Source: Ursus arctos
Taxonomy: Eukaryota > Chordata > Mammalia > Carnivora > Ursidae
Direction of reading: 5' to 3'
NCBI RefSeq assembly: GCF_023065955.2
Contig: NW_026622874.1
Span: 84,218,917-84,282,916, forward strand
DNA length: 64,000 bases
This document shows, piece after piece, positions 1-12,067 of the stretch; the first letter of the stretch is position 1; each line of letters opens with the position of its first letter. Both the position numbers and the translations under genes were made by a program. The notes under the pieces are model-generated. The model ran no database searches. It worked only from the letters and a program-made list of their open reading frames with translations, and was not told the DNA's origin.

Positions 1-30
1 CTCAAATAAATCAATAAAATCTTTTAAAAA
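1..30 (+). repeat. CAN SINE 3' tail, cut by window edge
   Basis: CTCAAATAAATCAATAAAATC plus A-run is the sense-strand tail of a carnivore SINE whose head lies outside the window. Confidence 0.8.
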
Positions 31-39
31 ATTGCACAA

Positions 40-560
40 AGTTAAAAGGTAGGTAACAAGCTTAGAAAAAATAGTGTTAAAATCCAGACAACAGATTAAA
101 AAACCAGTGTCTTCAATATACAAAGAGCTCTTAAAAATAAAAAGGAAAATAGGAATAGCTTTAAAATTGGACAAAGAATATAAAGATGTAGCTCTTTATA
201 TAAATACAAATTGCTTATAAATACACAGAATGTTTCTCAACCTCACTAGTGACTAAAGAAATATAAATTTAAATGAAATAACAGATTAGCAAAGATACAG
301 GTGTTTCATAGTGCCCCAAATGAATAAGGAGATAGGTGCTTTCATAAATTGCTGGCAAGAGTATAAATTGGCACAATCTTTTTGAAAAGCAATTTGGTAA
401 TATTTATTACATTTTTAAATGTTCATATCCTTTGACCCAACTAGTCTACTTCTATGAATCTATGCCACAGAGATCTCAGATACGTAAACAAAGCTGTAAA
501 TAGAATAATTTTCTTTAACCATCACAAACTTAACAGAAAAGTTGGAAGTACAGAAAAAGA
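40..560 (+). repeat. Old L1 ORF2/3' fragment, sense
   Basis: Recognisable L1 order: 'atttctcaacctcactagt' type sequence, then a 'gctggcaagagtataaattggcacaa' region, then 'cctttgacccaactagtctacttctatgaatct'. Highly diverged, no usable frame. Confidence 0.65.
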
Positions 561-801
561 ACTTTTTTCTGGAACTAACCCACTGACACAATCTGGAAAT
601 AGACCCAAATACATGTCTCCTCACCTTGGAGTAAGTTCTATTTCCTACAAGCTAGGAAATTCTCCTTAACACAATCACTGAAATCAGGAAATTAACATTG
701 ATGTTATCTAATCCTGAGACCCCTTTTAAGCCCATAATTATCTTAATAATGTCTTTTTAGCAAAGGGATCCAGCTGAGAATCCCAACATTGCTCTTTTTG
801 G

Positions 802-998
802 TTTTTTTAAGATTTTATTTCTTTATTTGAGAGAGAGAGAGCACACAAGTGAGCAGGGGGAGGGGCAGGGAGAGGGACAAGCAGACTCCACAATGAGCAG
901 GGAGCCCAATGTGCTACTCCAGCTCCGGACCCTGAGATCATGACCTGAGCTGAAATCAAGAGTCAGGTGCTCAGCCGACTGAGCCACCCAGGCGCCCC
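802..998 (-). repeat. CAN SINE (long form)
   Basis: AAGATTTTATTT, GA-rich tract, then GAGCCACCCAGGCGCCCC. Flanked by an imperfect duplication (CCCAACATTGCT before, CCCACATTGCT after). Confidence 0.93.
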
Positions 999-1229
999 TC
1001 CCACATTGCTTTTAGTTGCGCTGTCTTTCGTCAACCACAAACAGCTCTGGAGTCTCTTCTTGACTTTCATTAACCTTGACACTTGAACGAATTACAAGCC
1101 AGTTATTCTGAAGAATGCGCCGTTATTTCATTGGTCTGAGTTTTCCTCACGGTTCGGTTCAGTGTACGCACCTTTGAAAGGACTCGAGCTAGAGCTTCTC
1201 CTCAGTGCATGCTACCAAGTGCTAGATTT

Positions 1230-2752
1230 TGAGGTGTCCCATTCTGACAACATTTACTTTGATGGCTCTGTTAAGGTGGTGTCTCTCAGGCTTCTCTATT
1301 GTAAAGTTACTCTTTTAAGTGTCTTGTGGGAGGCGTTTTGATATTATATAAATATCCTGTTTCTCATCAAGCTTTTTGTTTGTGGAAATGGCCTATTGCA
1401 TATTTAAAAATGTGTAATCTGGTAAGTTTTGACATATGTACACAGCTGTGAAACTATCACCACAATCGAGATAATAAACCTCCATCACCCCCCAAAGTTT
1501 TCTCCTATTTTTTTATAATCTTTCTCTCTCACCTTTCCTGCATCTTCCCCATCCCCAAGCAAGCACGGATCTACTTTCCATTGCTATAGAATAAGTTACA
1601 CTTTCTAGACTTTTATTTAAATTGAGTGATAGTTTCTTCTTTCTTGGGGTCTGAGTTCTTTCTATCGGCATAATTATTTTAAAACTCAATCCATGTTGTA
1701 TACAATAGTTCATTCCTTTTAAGTGCTGAAGAATATCCCATTACATGGATGTACACCCATTTGTTTCTTCCGTTGATGGACAATCAGGTTGTTCCTAGTT
1801 TGGGGGTATTACAAATAAAGCTTCTATAAACATTCACACACAAATCTTTGTATGAAGAAATGTTTTCCTGTCTCTTGGGTAAGTATCTAGGCTGTAATGG
1901 CTAGGTCATATATCAGGTGTGTGCTTATTTTCTTAAGAAACAATCAAAATGACTTTCCAAAGTAATCGAGTGATTTTACATGCCTGCCAGCGTGTATGAG
2001 AACTACTGATGCCTCACATCTTCACCAGCAACAGTACGACCAGTCTTTTTAATTTTGGACACTCTTACAGTCGTGTGGTGTTATCTTACTGTGGTTTTAA
2101 TTTGCATTTCCCTAATTAAACTAAAGATGTTGAGCATGTGGTTATCTTATGAACTGAAGTGTCTGTTCAAATTTTTGGCCCATTTAAAAAATAGGTTGTT
2201 TTCTTATTATTGAGTATTATATCTCTTTTGTATATTCTGAATGCAAATTCTTTATTGGATACGTGATTGGCTGTATGCATATGTCAAAACTTATGTCCCA
2301 GTCAGTGGCTTGTTTTTGCATTCTCTGAATAGTGTCTTTTGAGGAGCTGAATTTCTTAATTTTTATGTGCTATGGATTATGTTTTTGGTAACTATGAAAT
2401 CATTGCCCAAAACAAGGTCACAAAAATTTCTCCTATATTTTCTTCTAGAAATTCCATAGTTTTTGTTTTCATATTTAGGCATAAGATCTGTCTGGAGTTT
2501 ATTTTTGTATATGGTATAAGGTATGAGTTGAGGTATTATTTCTTCCATATATATATATCCAGCAGAGTTGTCTTTGTACTCTTTGCTGAAAACAGATTGA
2601 CCATATGTGTATAGGTTTATTTCTGGATTTCTTGTTCTGTTACATTGACCTATTTGTCTCAGTTGATGCCAATAACCCACTGTCTTGATTATTACAGCTT
2701 TCCAATAAGTCTTAAAGTCAGGTTGTCTATATCCTCCAATTTTGATCTTTTT
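1230..2752 (-). repeat. Antisense old L1 (3'UTR and end of ORF2)
   Basis: Begins with L1ME-type 3'UTR sequence in antisense (GTTAAGGTGGTGTCTC...ATCCTGTTTCTCATCAAGC) and passes through the antisense ORF2 end ('catggatgtacacccatttgt', 'gtggttttaatttgcatttccctaat') into reverse-transcriptase-proximal sequence. Interrupted downstream by SINEs. Confidence 0.8.
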
Positions 2753-2881
2753 CCTTTTAAAACAATTTTTTATGCATTTATTTTATTTTTAAGTAAAGCT
2801 CTACGCCCTCTGTGGGGCTTGAACTCACGACCCCAAGATCAAGAGTTGAGTGCTCTATATGGACTGAGCTGGCTCAGTGCC
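2753..2881 (-). repeat. CAN SINE (short form) inside L1
   Basis: Short-type SINE without the CT tract. Flanking copies CCAATTTTGATCTTTTT and CCAGTTTTGATCTTTTT are its target-site duplication. Confidence 0.9.
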
Positions 2882-3234
2882 CCAGTTTTGATCTTTTTAA
2901 GATTGTTTTGGCCATTCTATCTCCTCTGCAGTTCTATATGAGATTGAGAATCAACTTAGCAACTTTTACCAAGCCATAAAAAGCCAGGCCTCCTGGGATT
3001 TTTATTATTGTTGCATTAAATCTATAAATCAATTTTGGAAAAATTGACATCTCACCAGTATTGAGCCTTCTGATCCTTAAACACAATATGCCTCTCTTTA
3101 TATTTAGGTATTCTTTAATTTGTCTCAGCAGTATTTTCTAGTTCTCTGTGTATAGGTTTTGCATGTGTTTTGTCAGATTTATCTCTAAGTATTTCATAGT
3201 TTTTGAAAATGGCTGTGCTTTTAGTCCCAATTTC
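2882..3234 (-). repeat. Antisense L1 ORF2 segment
   Basis: Continuation of the same L1 between two SINEs ('gccattctatctcctctgcagttctatatgagattgagaatcaact'). Confidence 0.75.
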
Positions 3235-3347
3235 TTTTTTTTTTTTAATTTTATTTTTAAGTAATCTCTACACCCAATGTGGGGCTTGAACCCACAGCCT
3301 CGAGATCAAGAGTCACATGCTCTACCAACTGAGCCAGCCAGACACCG
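3235..3347 (-). repeat. CAN SINE (short form) inside L1
   Basis: AAGTAATCTCTACACCCAATG to GAGCCAGCCAGACACC, flanked by CTTTTAGTCCCAATTTCT and CTTTAGTTCCAATTTCT. Confidence 0.92.
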
Positions 3348-3750
3348 CTTTAGTTCCAATTTCTGATTGATCATTTCTATTGTATAGAAATGCTACTGAT
3401 TTTTTCTGTGTTGCTTTTGCACTCTATAACCTCATTAAAGTCATTTATGAAACCTTGTAGCTTCTTTGGAGTGCCATAGAATTTCTGCCAAGATCATCAT
3501 GTCATCCGTGAGTAAAGATGGTTATACTTCTTCCTTTCCATTCTTCTGCATTGGTCAGAAGCTCCAGAACAATGTTGAATAGAAGAGGTTCAAGCAAGCA
3601 TTTCTGTCTTCTTCCTGACATTAGAGGGAAAATGCTCAGTATTTCATCATTCACTATGATGTTAATTGTAGAATTTTTGTCCACATCGTTTACCATGCTG
3701 AGCACATTCCCTTCTATTCCTAGTTTTCCATGAAGCTTTTGCTTTTTGGG
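3348..3750 (-). pseudogene. Broken L1 ORF2 reverse-transcriptase fragment
   Basis: The minus strand encodes a piece resembling the L1 ORF2 reverse transcriptase around residues read as FPLMSGRRQKCLLEPLLFNI, interrupted by a SINE and stops on both sides. The neighbouring catalytic YADD segment is not in frame here. A dead remnant of the same L1. Confidence 0.75.
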
Positions 3751-3959
3751 GGCTTTTTTGTTTTTAAAGAATTTATTTATTTTAGAGAGAGAGAGTGCTT
3801 GAGAAGGGGGAGGGGCAGAGGCAAAGGGAAAGAATCTCAAGTAGATTCCGCTCTGAGCACAGAGCCCCACACAGGGTTTGATCTCACAAGCCATGAGATC
3901 ATGACCTGAGCCGAAAGCAAGAGTCAGATGCTTAACTAACTGAGCCACCCAGGCACCCC
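3751..3959 (-). repeat. CAN SINE (long form) inside L1
   Basis: T-rich head, GAGAGAGAGAGTGCTTGAG tract and GAGCCACCCAGGCACCCC end. Its exact duplication was not found. Confidence 0.9.
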
Positions 3960-4740
3960 ACAAAGTCAAATTTTTAAATAGATATAGGACTATGCAGGCC
4001 ATTGATTTCTTCCTGAGTGAGTTTTTTAGTTTGTGTCTTTCAAGGAATCTGTTCCTTTTACTTAAGTTGCTGATTTTGTGGGTATAAACTGGTTCACAGT
4101 ATTTCCTTATTGTCATTTTAGTCTCCACAGAATTTGCAGTGATGTCACCTCAGCTATTTCTGATATTACTACTTTGTGTCTTCCATCTTTTGTCTTGGCC
4201 AAAAGTAAAATTTTTTTCATTTTCTCAAAGAACTAGTTTTTTGTTTCATGGATTTTTCTCAATTACTTTTCCCGTTTTCTGTTTCACTTACCACTCTGAG
4301 CTTTATTATTCCTTTTTTTCTCTTTAAGTTGATTTTCATTTGCTCTTCTTTTTCTGGTGTCTTAAGGTAGAAACTACGGTCATAGATATGAGACCCTCTT
4401 TTCTAATACTGATATTTAGTCTGCTATAAACATCCCTCTACTGCATTAGCTACATTCTACAAAGTGTGGTGTGCTGTGTTTTCATTTTCATGTATTCATA
4501 CATTCTAGTTTTCCTTTTGATTGCTCCTTTGACCCTTGGGTTATTTAGAAGGGTATTGTTTTGTTTCCAAATATTTTTTTTTTCCCATCAGGAATTACTG
4601 TCTTTCATTGCTTGATTTTCAATGTCTTAAAAACTGTTGTTTCATAAATTCTGTGTGTGTCTTTAGTTGTTTTAGAAGGGAGGGCAAATATAGCTTTGTT
4701 TGCTCCATCTCAGTTGGAAGCAGAAGTTCTTGTTCCTCAT
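3960..4740 (-). repeat. Antisense L1 ORF2 segment
   Basis: Follows L1 antisense order ('tctgatattactactttgtgtcttccatctttt', 'cctttgacccttgggttatttagaagggtattgtt'). The L1 is 5'-truncated or fades out near 4740. Confidence 0.7.
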
Positions 4741-4749
4741 TAAACATTG

Positions 4750-4789
4750 GTTGGATGGATGGATGGATGGATGGATGGATGGATGGATA
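4750..4789 (+). repeat. (GGAT)n microsatellite
   Basis: About nine consecutive TGGA/GGAT units. Open frames across it encode only repeats of W-M-D-G. Confidence 0.95.
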
Positions 4790-4866
4790 AATGTAATACA
4801 TTTGTGTCTATACAAACATATAGTTTCCTATTTTATTGAGTGGGTTATAATACCTTACTGTCCTTA

Positions 4867-5054
4867 TTTTTTTAAAGATTTTATTTATTTATTTGAGAGC
4901 GAGAGAGACAGCTTGCACCCAGAGGGTGAGGGGGAGGGAGAAGCAGACTCCCCACTGAGCAGGGAGCCAGATGCGGGGCTCGATCCCAGGATCCCGAGAT
5001 CATGACCTGAGCCAAAGGCAGATGCTTAACCGACTGAGCCACCCAGGCATCCCC
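4867..5054 (-). repeat. CAN SINE (long form)
   Basis: TTTAAAGATTTTATTTATTT to GAGCCACCCAGGCATCCCC, with CTGTCCTTATTT-like sequence on both sides. Confidence 0.93.
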
Positions 5055-5263
5055 TTTGCTGTCTTATTTATTTTAATGTTAAAACTATCCTAAGTTTGGT
5101 TATTGACTCTAAAAAATTTAAAATATAAAAATGTTTTCAATGAGACATTTCTCCACCCAAATGAATGGACCGAGAGTGAAGAAGTTTGGTCCTCAAGGAA
5201 AAGCAGGATGCCATTATCACTTGGTTCATTCAGAGAAAAAAGTCAGGAAAGAACAACAGATTA

Positions 5264-5376
5264 TTTTTTTGGAAAGATTTTGTTTTTAAGTAATCTCTAC
5301 ATCCAACATGGGGCTCGAACTTACAACCCCAAGTTCAAAAGTTGCACTCTCTACCAACTGAGCCAGCCAGGCACTG
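5264..5376 (-). repeat. CAN SINE (short form)
   Basis: AAGTAATCTCTACATCCAAC to GAGCCAGCCAGGCACT, flanked by ACAGATTATTTTT / ACTAATTATTTTA. Confidence 0.9.
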
Positions 5377-6880
5377 GAATAACTAATTATTTTAACAGTG
5401 AATGTCTAAGAGACCTAGTAAGGGGCAGAAGTGCCCACTTTCTTCTCAACGAAACAGTGAAGGGACCTGGTGGATCTGATGGCAAACAAGTGCATTATAG
5501 AAAGAATATTGTTTGCATCCACAAGATAAAGCAAAACCCAGCAGATCTAAGAAGCCAAGCAGATGTTTAGATGAATTTAGTTCTTGCTGGCAGTCAAGAC
5601 TGTAACAAGCAAGTACCTGGGAGAACAATGATGACACACATTATGGAACTGCTTGGAACAAAGACATTCATTCTTCATCATTCAACAAGTATTAATTCAA
5701 TGTTTCATACCTCCTAGGCACTGCTGTAGGTCCTGGGGAATACAACACTGAACAGACAGGTCCCCACTCTCTGGGGCCTTCCATGCCAGCAGTGTCTGGA
5801 TAAAATGAGTTATCTTATGAGAACATGTGAAATTCCAGCCATAAATGATCACAGGGTTCTTTCCAGAGGGCTGAGTTTCCACCTGAATAGGAGGGGACAA
5901 GAGTCAGTGAAGTCTAAGTTAGGATTGGTACTTGAATCCCATCTACATTGTTATGAGGTCCAGAGAATCCCAGGGAAGGCTTGTCAAAACATTGGAACCA
6001 GGCTTTGAAGCAGGCGTTTGTTAGGTGGACGTAATAAGGAAGGCATTCCACTCAAAGAAATAACACGTTCGAGTCTCAGAGGCATTGAAAAACACGAGAG
6101 AGTAGGGATGATTCGGTATCACTGGAGCACAACATAAGAATTCTAAGAAATTGGGCAGGCTTGGTTAGTAAGAATTCCTGAAGGGCCTTTTATGCTAGGC
6201 AAGGGGTTTCAGATAGTGTCCTATAGAATATAGAGAGCCATTCAGGAATTTTAAGCTGACCAGATTTACTTATTGAAAGACCACTTTGGGGGCATTGCGG
6301 ATGTTTAGATAGAGGGAGGGGAGTAATGCATGGAAGAACCATTCCTTCACTTAGTATTATTAAGGACCTAATACGTAGTAGGCATTTGTGATAGATGCTA
6401 AAGATACTGTGAGAACAAGGCAGACATGGTTCTTGCTCTCCTGGAGCTTACAGAGAATCTGGAGAATCAAAGATTAAACAAATACTGACAGAAATACTAC
6501 ATCACAAATGTGCTCGTGCTATAAAGAAGTTGAGAATGCCTTTAGAATATGTAATTGGGACACCTAACAGGTGGTGCTCAGAAAGTCCTTCCTGGGAAAG
6601 TTACAGAGGGGTTGGAGAACCAATGGATGGTTAGCAGTGGGCGGGATCAAGGAGCTGGGCACCTTTTAGAAAGTGAAAGAAGGGCCCGAGAAAGAAATCT
6701 TACCTGGACTTAAGAACAGGGGGAATAACCAGAGATACCATTGAGGAGGAACCACAGACCATGTTAAAGCTATTAGGCTTTGAATCAAGAGCCTTGGAAA
6801 GTCTTTCAATTATTTTAAGCTAGAGAGTAAGATGATTAAGTTTTCATTTTAAGAAAAAGTCATGAAAGATGCTATGTGGA
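5377..6880 (-). repeat. Old L2-like sequence (intergenic)
   Basis: Two stretches read like antisense L2 3' ends: 5665-5800 ('attcaacaagtattaattcaa...cctaggcactgctgtagg') and 6335-6520 ('ttaaggacctaatacgtagtaggcat'). Between and after them is the common 'gggccttttatgctaggc' type sequence, which I cannot name with certainty. No gene seen. Confidence 0.45.
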
Positions 6881-7406
6881 GAATGATTTCAAGTGGCGAA
6901 GAGTGAACATGTGTGGTCCTGGCCAAGGATGAGGAGCAACAGAACTCTTCCCGGGATTGGAAGGGTAACCTGGTGGAACCATTTTAGAAACATTCTAGAG
7001 TTTCTCATAAACTCTCATCTACACTTATCCTGTGATTCGGTAATTGTGTTCCTAGTTATTTATCCAAGAGAAAGAAAAACATATGTCAAATGTCCACAAA
7101 AAAAGATGTGTACAAGAATGTTCTTAGCAGCTTTATTCATAATAACCCCAAACTGGAAATAACCCAAATGTCAATCAACAGAAGATGGTGAATAAGCTGT
7201 GGTGCATTCATTCAATGGAATACTTCTCAATAATAAAAAGAAACACACTTCTGATACTTTCAACATCAATGTCTGTCACAGACATTGAGCAAGAGAAGCC
7301 AGGCATGAAGGATAGATACAGTGTGTGACTCCATTTGCAGGAGTTCTAGAATGGACAATACTCATTGATGGGGATATAAGTCGGAAGCACAGTCTCCTGG
7401 TGTCAG

Positions 7407-7451
<45 letters not shown>

Positions 7452-7640
7452 GCAGGTAGCAGATGAACGACTGAAAAGGGGCCCAAGGGAATATTCTAGG
7501 GGTGATTGACGTGTTCTATATATTGACTGTGGTAGTGGTTACGTGTGTGTTTATTTGCCAAAACTCATTGTTTTTCACTTCACACACGTGCATTTTATTT
7601 TATATAAACTGTACCACAACCAAAAAATAAAAGAGGGAAA
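6881..7640 (+). repeat. L1 3' portion, sense
   Basis: 'cttagcagctttattcataataaccccaaactggaaataacccaaatgtc' and the following ORF2-end/3'UTR order are L1, ending in an A-rich stretch near 7630. A GT repeat lies inside. Confidence 0.75.
7409..7450 (+). repeat. (GT)21 microsatellite
   Basis: Uninterrupted GT dinucleotides, 42 nt, inside the L1 3' region. Confidence 0.97.
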
Positions 7641-8714
7641 AAGGAGAGAATCTGTGGAGTTTTTAGGGAGGTGGCAGTGGAGAAACAGAGGAAGGGAAAT
7701 AGAGAAGTTTGGAGACGAAATAATTGATTGATGCATTGGGTGAGGTGGAGGGAAAAGTCAAAACTGATTCTTAGGTTTCTGGCTGGGCAGTTCAGTGACT
7801 AATAGCGTTATTACTGACCTAAGGAAAACTGTCCCCTTGGGGATACATTTGTGTGTGGTGGGGGAAGGGAGTAGAGCAGGATGAAGGAGGCTCAGCTTTG
7901 ACATGTCAGTCCGAGATGTCTGGGAGGCATCACTTGGCCCCATTATACTACTCTTACCCTGTTTTCCCTCCTCCCTCACTGGGTTCCTCCCTGGAGTATC
8001 AAACTTCCTCAAGACTATTCTCATTCCATAGCAATGGTTCTCAATAAAATAATACCTCACCTCCGTTCCTCAGGAGGTTTGGGAAAACCATTAAAAGTGG
8101 TTTCGGTTGTCACAAAGTGGTGGGGTGTGTGTGTTAAGATTCAGTGGATAGGAGCTGTGAGTGCTGGAGAGTCCCACAAAATGGAAAATTCCTTGTCTTG
8201 CTGGACACTGACACAGGTGAAAGGTGTGTTTATAATTATCTGAGGACCTAACCCCTTAACATTTTCAGTTTTAATAGACCCTAACTTTCATGCAATTACC
8301 ACGTCAGTTGAAGGAGAATTATTGTCTAGTTGTTCAGAACTTGAGGATTGTTCTGTGTTCCAGAAAAACGTTGCCTCCAACACCACTACAGTTCTTGGTG
8401 TGTGAGGAATCCGTGTGACACTACCATGTCAGTTTGCATTTGGAGTAGGGATTCTACACGAAGCTGCCAGCATCTCCCTGCTTTACTAAGGCTTCCAGGG
8501 GTCACCATTTCCAAGCATTTACTTGGTGAAAGACATTTTATTTCATATTTACTTTTCTCTTATTTCTCTTTTAAATCAGAAATAAGTCATTATTTATGTG
8601 TTAGGTAGATTATATTATCTATGCTGATCATTTTGGGATAGTGAGGGGTGGTGTTACAAAATATTTGTTATCAAAAGGTCCTGCAGAGTCTACTATGGTT
8701 GAGATAAACCAGTC
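7641..8714. other. Unassigned intergenic sequence
   Basis: No convincing gene or named repeat. Contains only short stop-bounded frames on both strands. Confidence 0.5.
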
Positions 8715-8935
8715 TACAATGTAGTGGTTAGTGACATGGGCTCGGGAGTCAAATTGTTTGGTTTTACTACCACAATTTATGTGACTTTGGGCAAGTTAAT
8801 TAATTATCTTCATCTGTAAAATGGGGATCACACTCCTACCGCATGGAGCTGTGAGGAAAACAATGAATGTTTAGTTAATATTTGTAAAGCACTTAGAACA
8901 ATGCATGCCTGGCACATAGTAAGTGCCAAATAATT
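8715..8935 (+). repeat. MIR element
   Basis: MIR hallmarks in order: 'gacatgggctcgggagtcaaattg', 'tgtgactttgggcaagttaatt', 'catctgtaaaatggggatc' and 'gcctggcacatagtaagtgc'. Confidence 0.9.
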
Positions 8936-9127
8936 TTAAAAGAAAAGAAATACTCTCTCCAGGAAATCTAATTTATGTTCATGCCTTCAACTCCCATCTA
9001 TACATTATTGTGGGAAATTTTCTAAATTTAAGAATATTTTGAGTGAGCTTTGCCTAAAAAATACATATATAGATATATCATGATGACATTTGGTAAAGAC
9101 TTGGAAGGAAAAAAAAAATCATTTTCT

Positions 9128-9322
9128 GGGGTGCCTGGGTGGCACAGCGGTTGGGCGTTTGCCTTTGACTCAGGGCGTGATCCTGGTGTTATGGGATCGA
9201 GCCCCACATCAGGCTCCTCCGCTGTGAGCCTGCTTCTTCCTCTCCCACTCCCCCTGCTTGTGTTCCCTCTCTCGCTGGCTGTCTACCTCTGTCAAATAAA
9301 TAAATAAAATCTTTAAAAAAAA
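9128..9322 (+). repeat. CAN SINE, young arctoid-type
   Basis: GGGGTGCCTGGGTGGCACAG head with the TTATGGGATCGAGCCCCACA core and CAAATAAATAAATAAAATC tail. The AAAATCATTTTCT target duplication is perfect on both sides. Confidence 0.96.
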
Positions 9323-9899
9323 AATCATTTTCTTTCAAGCACAGAATTTCCCAAGTCAAGCTAGTCATTTACTCTTCCCAGTGAGATAAAGAAGAGAGGG
9401 CTGGAGAACACTTATGTTCCGGTAACCTCAGAAACCAAAGAAACAGGAACCCAAAGAAGAAAGACAAATGGAGAAAAGGTCTTACTTATATTTAAATTTG
9501 TACAGCCTCTGCTTCTTATTATGCTCACTAAGAAGAAAGAAGAAGTTTTCTGAGATAGTTACAGGTTATTTCATAAAAAAGTTATCATTGGAAAAGCATT
9601 TCATGTTGCATCCAAATTCTCAATAATGTAAACTTCAGCAATGAGCCATGCAAAATATTCTAATATTCACTGAATCTAGGGAATATGCTTGTTATAGGAA
9701 ATGGCATTTGCTTACTTCAGTGAGCAGTGGTAATGAAACCCATTACTCTATATACAAGACCTTGTTCCTGGTTGTGTTCTGAATTGATTATGTGATTAAA
9801 ATAAAAATGGTGGCTCCAGTGGATTTAAAGCCAAATGCAATGCAAAGCCTGTTTTCATCCTTAAGGAGGATGCCCAAATGTAAACTTCCAGCCTGAGAA
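9323..9899. other. Unassigned intergenic sequence
   Basis: AT-rich, no gene or clear repeat recognised. Confidence 0.45.
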
Positions 9900-10220
9900 C
9901 TTTCCTCTCCTGTTCCCTGGGTCCTGGTTGGCTGCCGCTCAGCCTTCAGCTCTCAGGTGTAGCTTGACATTTTCAAAGAAACCTTCTTTGACCACATAAG
10001 CTATGTTATGTTCCTTTGTTTTACACATGCTTAGATCAACATTCCTTCTGTGCACTTGTCATCATTTGTAATTATACACTTTATAGTTTGCTTAAAAAAA
10101 AATCTCTCTGCCCCATTAGACTTAATCCACCAAAGTAGTTCCTTACAAATGGCAGAGAACCAGGCCCTAACCCAGTAGCTAGCATACAGTAGGTGCTCAA
10201 TAAATATTTGTTGCATTGGT
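9900..10220 (+). repeat. L2 3' end
   Basis: Ends in 'gcatacagtaggtgctcaataaatatttgttgca', a diagnostic L2 3' terminus, with 'cccattagacttaatccacc' upstream. Confidence 0.75.
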
Positions 10221-10245
10221 GATCTGTCATTTTGGTATTCTGGGC

Positions 10246-10326
10246 TATGGGCTAAAGTAGGAATTTGAAAATCCTCTGCATTGTGTGATATGGGCTAAAG
10301 TAGGAATTTTGAAAATCATCTGCATT
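10246..10326 (+). repeat. Local tandem duplication, 37-38 bp unit
   Basis: TATGGGCTAAAGTAGGAATT...TCTGCATT occurs at 10246-10282 and again at 10289-10326, differing by one substitution and one T. Confidence 0.93.
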
Positions 10327-10974
10327 TAAACAGCATTTGGGTACAAGAAAATGTATGAGATCACCCATCCCAAGGAGAAAGTGGAAAGAGAGGGGGAAAG
10401 GTCTGGAACAGAGCCTTGGGGATCCCTACATTTATTTGGTATAAATCGGGAGATGCTGGCAAAGGATACAAAAAAAAGGAATGCATAGAGAGATAAAAAG
10501 AAATTTAGGGAGAATGTGCTGCCAAGACAGCCAAAAGAAGAGACTCTCAAAAGAAGGTAGGAGCAGCCAGTTGTGGAAATACAGCTAAGAACTAGGACCA
10601 TGCAAGAAATACTACCATTGAGTTTGACAGCTTCAAGGTCTTTTGTGACATTAATAAGAGCAATTTGGGGGGAGGAATAGCAATGTCAGGCAAAAGTGGG
10701 TTGGGACAGAAGGTGAGCAGTTGGAAGTAGCTGGTGTAGAACACTTTCCCAAGAAGCTTTGCTGGGAAGGAGAGCAGAAAAACGGAGCTGAGGGGGAGTG
10801 AGGAGGCACCAACTGAGTTTTTGTTGTTGTTTTCTTTTGTTTTTTACTCTAACATCTTTATTGTTTTAAAACAATTGTCTACATGAATTACAAAATGGTC
10901 AGCAAATCCATTAAAAGAAATAACCCGTATCTCCATGTAAGGAGCAAGGAGCATTTTTAGAAAATCATTTGAAC
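10327..10974. other. Unassigned intergenic sequence
   Basis: Purine-rich (GGAGAAAGTGGAAAG type), possibly part of the same old L2-like family as 5.9-6.9 kb. No gene seen. Confidence 0.35.
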
Positions 10975-11260
10975 ATGTATCTTTTAAAAAATAAAGTATA
11001 ATTAACATACAGTGCTCTTTAGTATCAGGTGTACAATACGATGATTCAACAATTCTGTAGGTTACTCAGTGCTCATCATGATACATGTGCTCTTAATCCC
11101 CTTCACTTATTTCACCTATCCCTTTACCCTGTTTTATATGTTTTCTTTTTAAATTTTAATTCCAGTATAGTTAATATACAGTGTTATATTAGTTTCAGTT
11201 GTACAATGTAATGATTCAACAATTCTATATGTTACTCAGTACTCATTGTGTTAGTATTTT
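10975..11260 (-). repeat. Antisense L1 3'-end, two partial copies
   Basis: The phrase 'cagtg.t.ttagt.tcaggtgtacaat...tgattcaacaattctgta' occurs at 11010-11070 and again at 11180-11240, so two related L1 3' pieces lie head to tail. Confidence 0.65.
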
Positions 11261-11561
11261 TTTGAAGTGGAAGTTACTAGAATATGTATGATACTACAAA
11301 ATATTCAGTAGAAAGAGAGACTACTTATTTAGTAAAGAGAAATGATAATAAGAAGACAACATTCCTTAGAAGGTTACTGGTAAGGAATCCCTGCTGGTCT
11401 TACAAGGTCATTCTTCTTTGATCTACCTCTATGCGTAAGAGCTCATTAAAAAGTGATTAGCATGACTTCATAATGCAGCCCTGGAGGGGTCATGTCAAGT
11501 CACTCTGGAAAAAATCTTCAAGAAATCCTACCTTCTCAACTTCCCTGGGGCTGGTAATAAG

Positions 11562-11725
11562 TTCCAGGGCGTCTTGGTTCAGATACTCTTGTGTTGTGGG
11601 GCTGTACTTTGCATAGTAGGATGTTTGGCTTAACCCATGACCTCTACCCAGTAGATACCAGTAGCATCCAGTTGTGACAACCAAAAACCAGACATTGCTA
11701 AATGCCCCAGTTGACAACCACCGGG
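11562..11725 (-). mobile_element. MER20-like hAT fragment
   Basis: 'agtaggatgtttggc', 'cagttgtgacaaccaaaaaccagacattgctaaatg' match the MER20 consensus as I recall it, antisense. Ends are eroded. Confidence 0.65.
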
Positions 11726-12067
11726 TTACTCAAACTTAAGGAAGTCTAATTTTTTAAAAAATCGGCTAATCTTAACAGCTCTGTAAATGTTGATAAATAT
11801 TGTTTTCATTGTGTTATGTTGTCATGGAAAATTATTCATAAACCTGGTATGAAAGCATACTGTGCTATACATACATGTTCATATTTTTTAACTCCTAAGG
11901 AAATGATGTAATATAATTTTTAACAATTTAAGTAGAAAGAACCATAAAGGAAAACCAAACCAAATATATGTATGGATGGACCTTAGGAATGATGGCCGGA
12001 AAAGGAAAGTCACTTAGCATTTATTTGGTGCCCTTTACATTTTACATTGTTTAAACCTGATTTTTTT

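Noticed and set aside
2780..2881. tRNA-like sequences (A- and B-box like segments) at many loci
   Set aside because: These are the tRNA-Lys-derived heads of CAN SINEs, not tRNA genes.
3502..4128. 208-codon minus-strand frame
   Set aside because: It runs through a SINE and a fragment of L1 ORF2; not a host gene.
4536..5005. Frames encoding WMDGWMDG-type repeats
   Set aside because: Translation of the GGAT microsatellite.
5103..5570. 155-codon + strand frame
   Set aside because: Its middle is a SINE (5264-5376) and the rest has no recognisable domain; chance frame.
9128..9322. Repeated similar blocks as a CRISPR-like array
   Set aside because: The repeats are dispersed SINE copies with poly-A tails and target duplications, not regularly spaced direct repeats.
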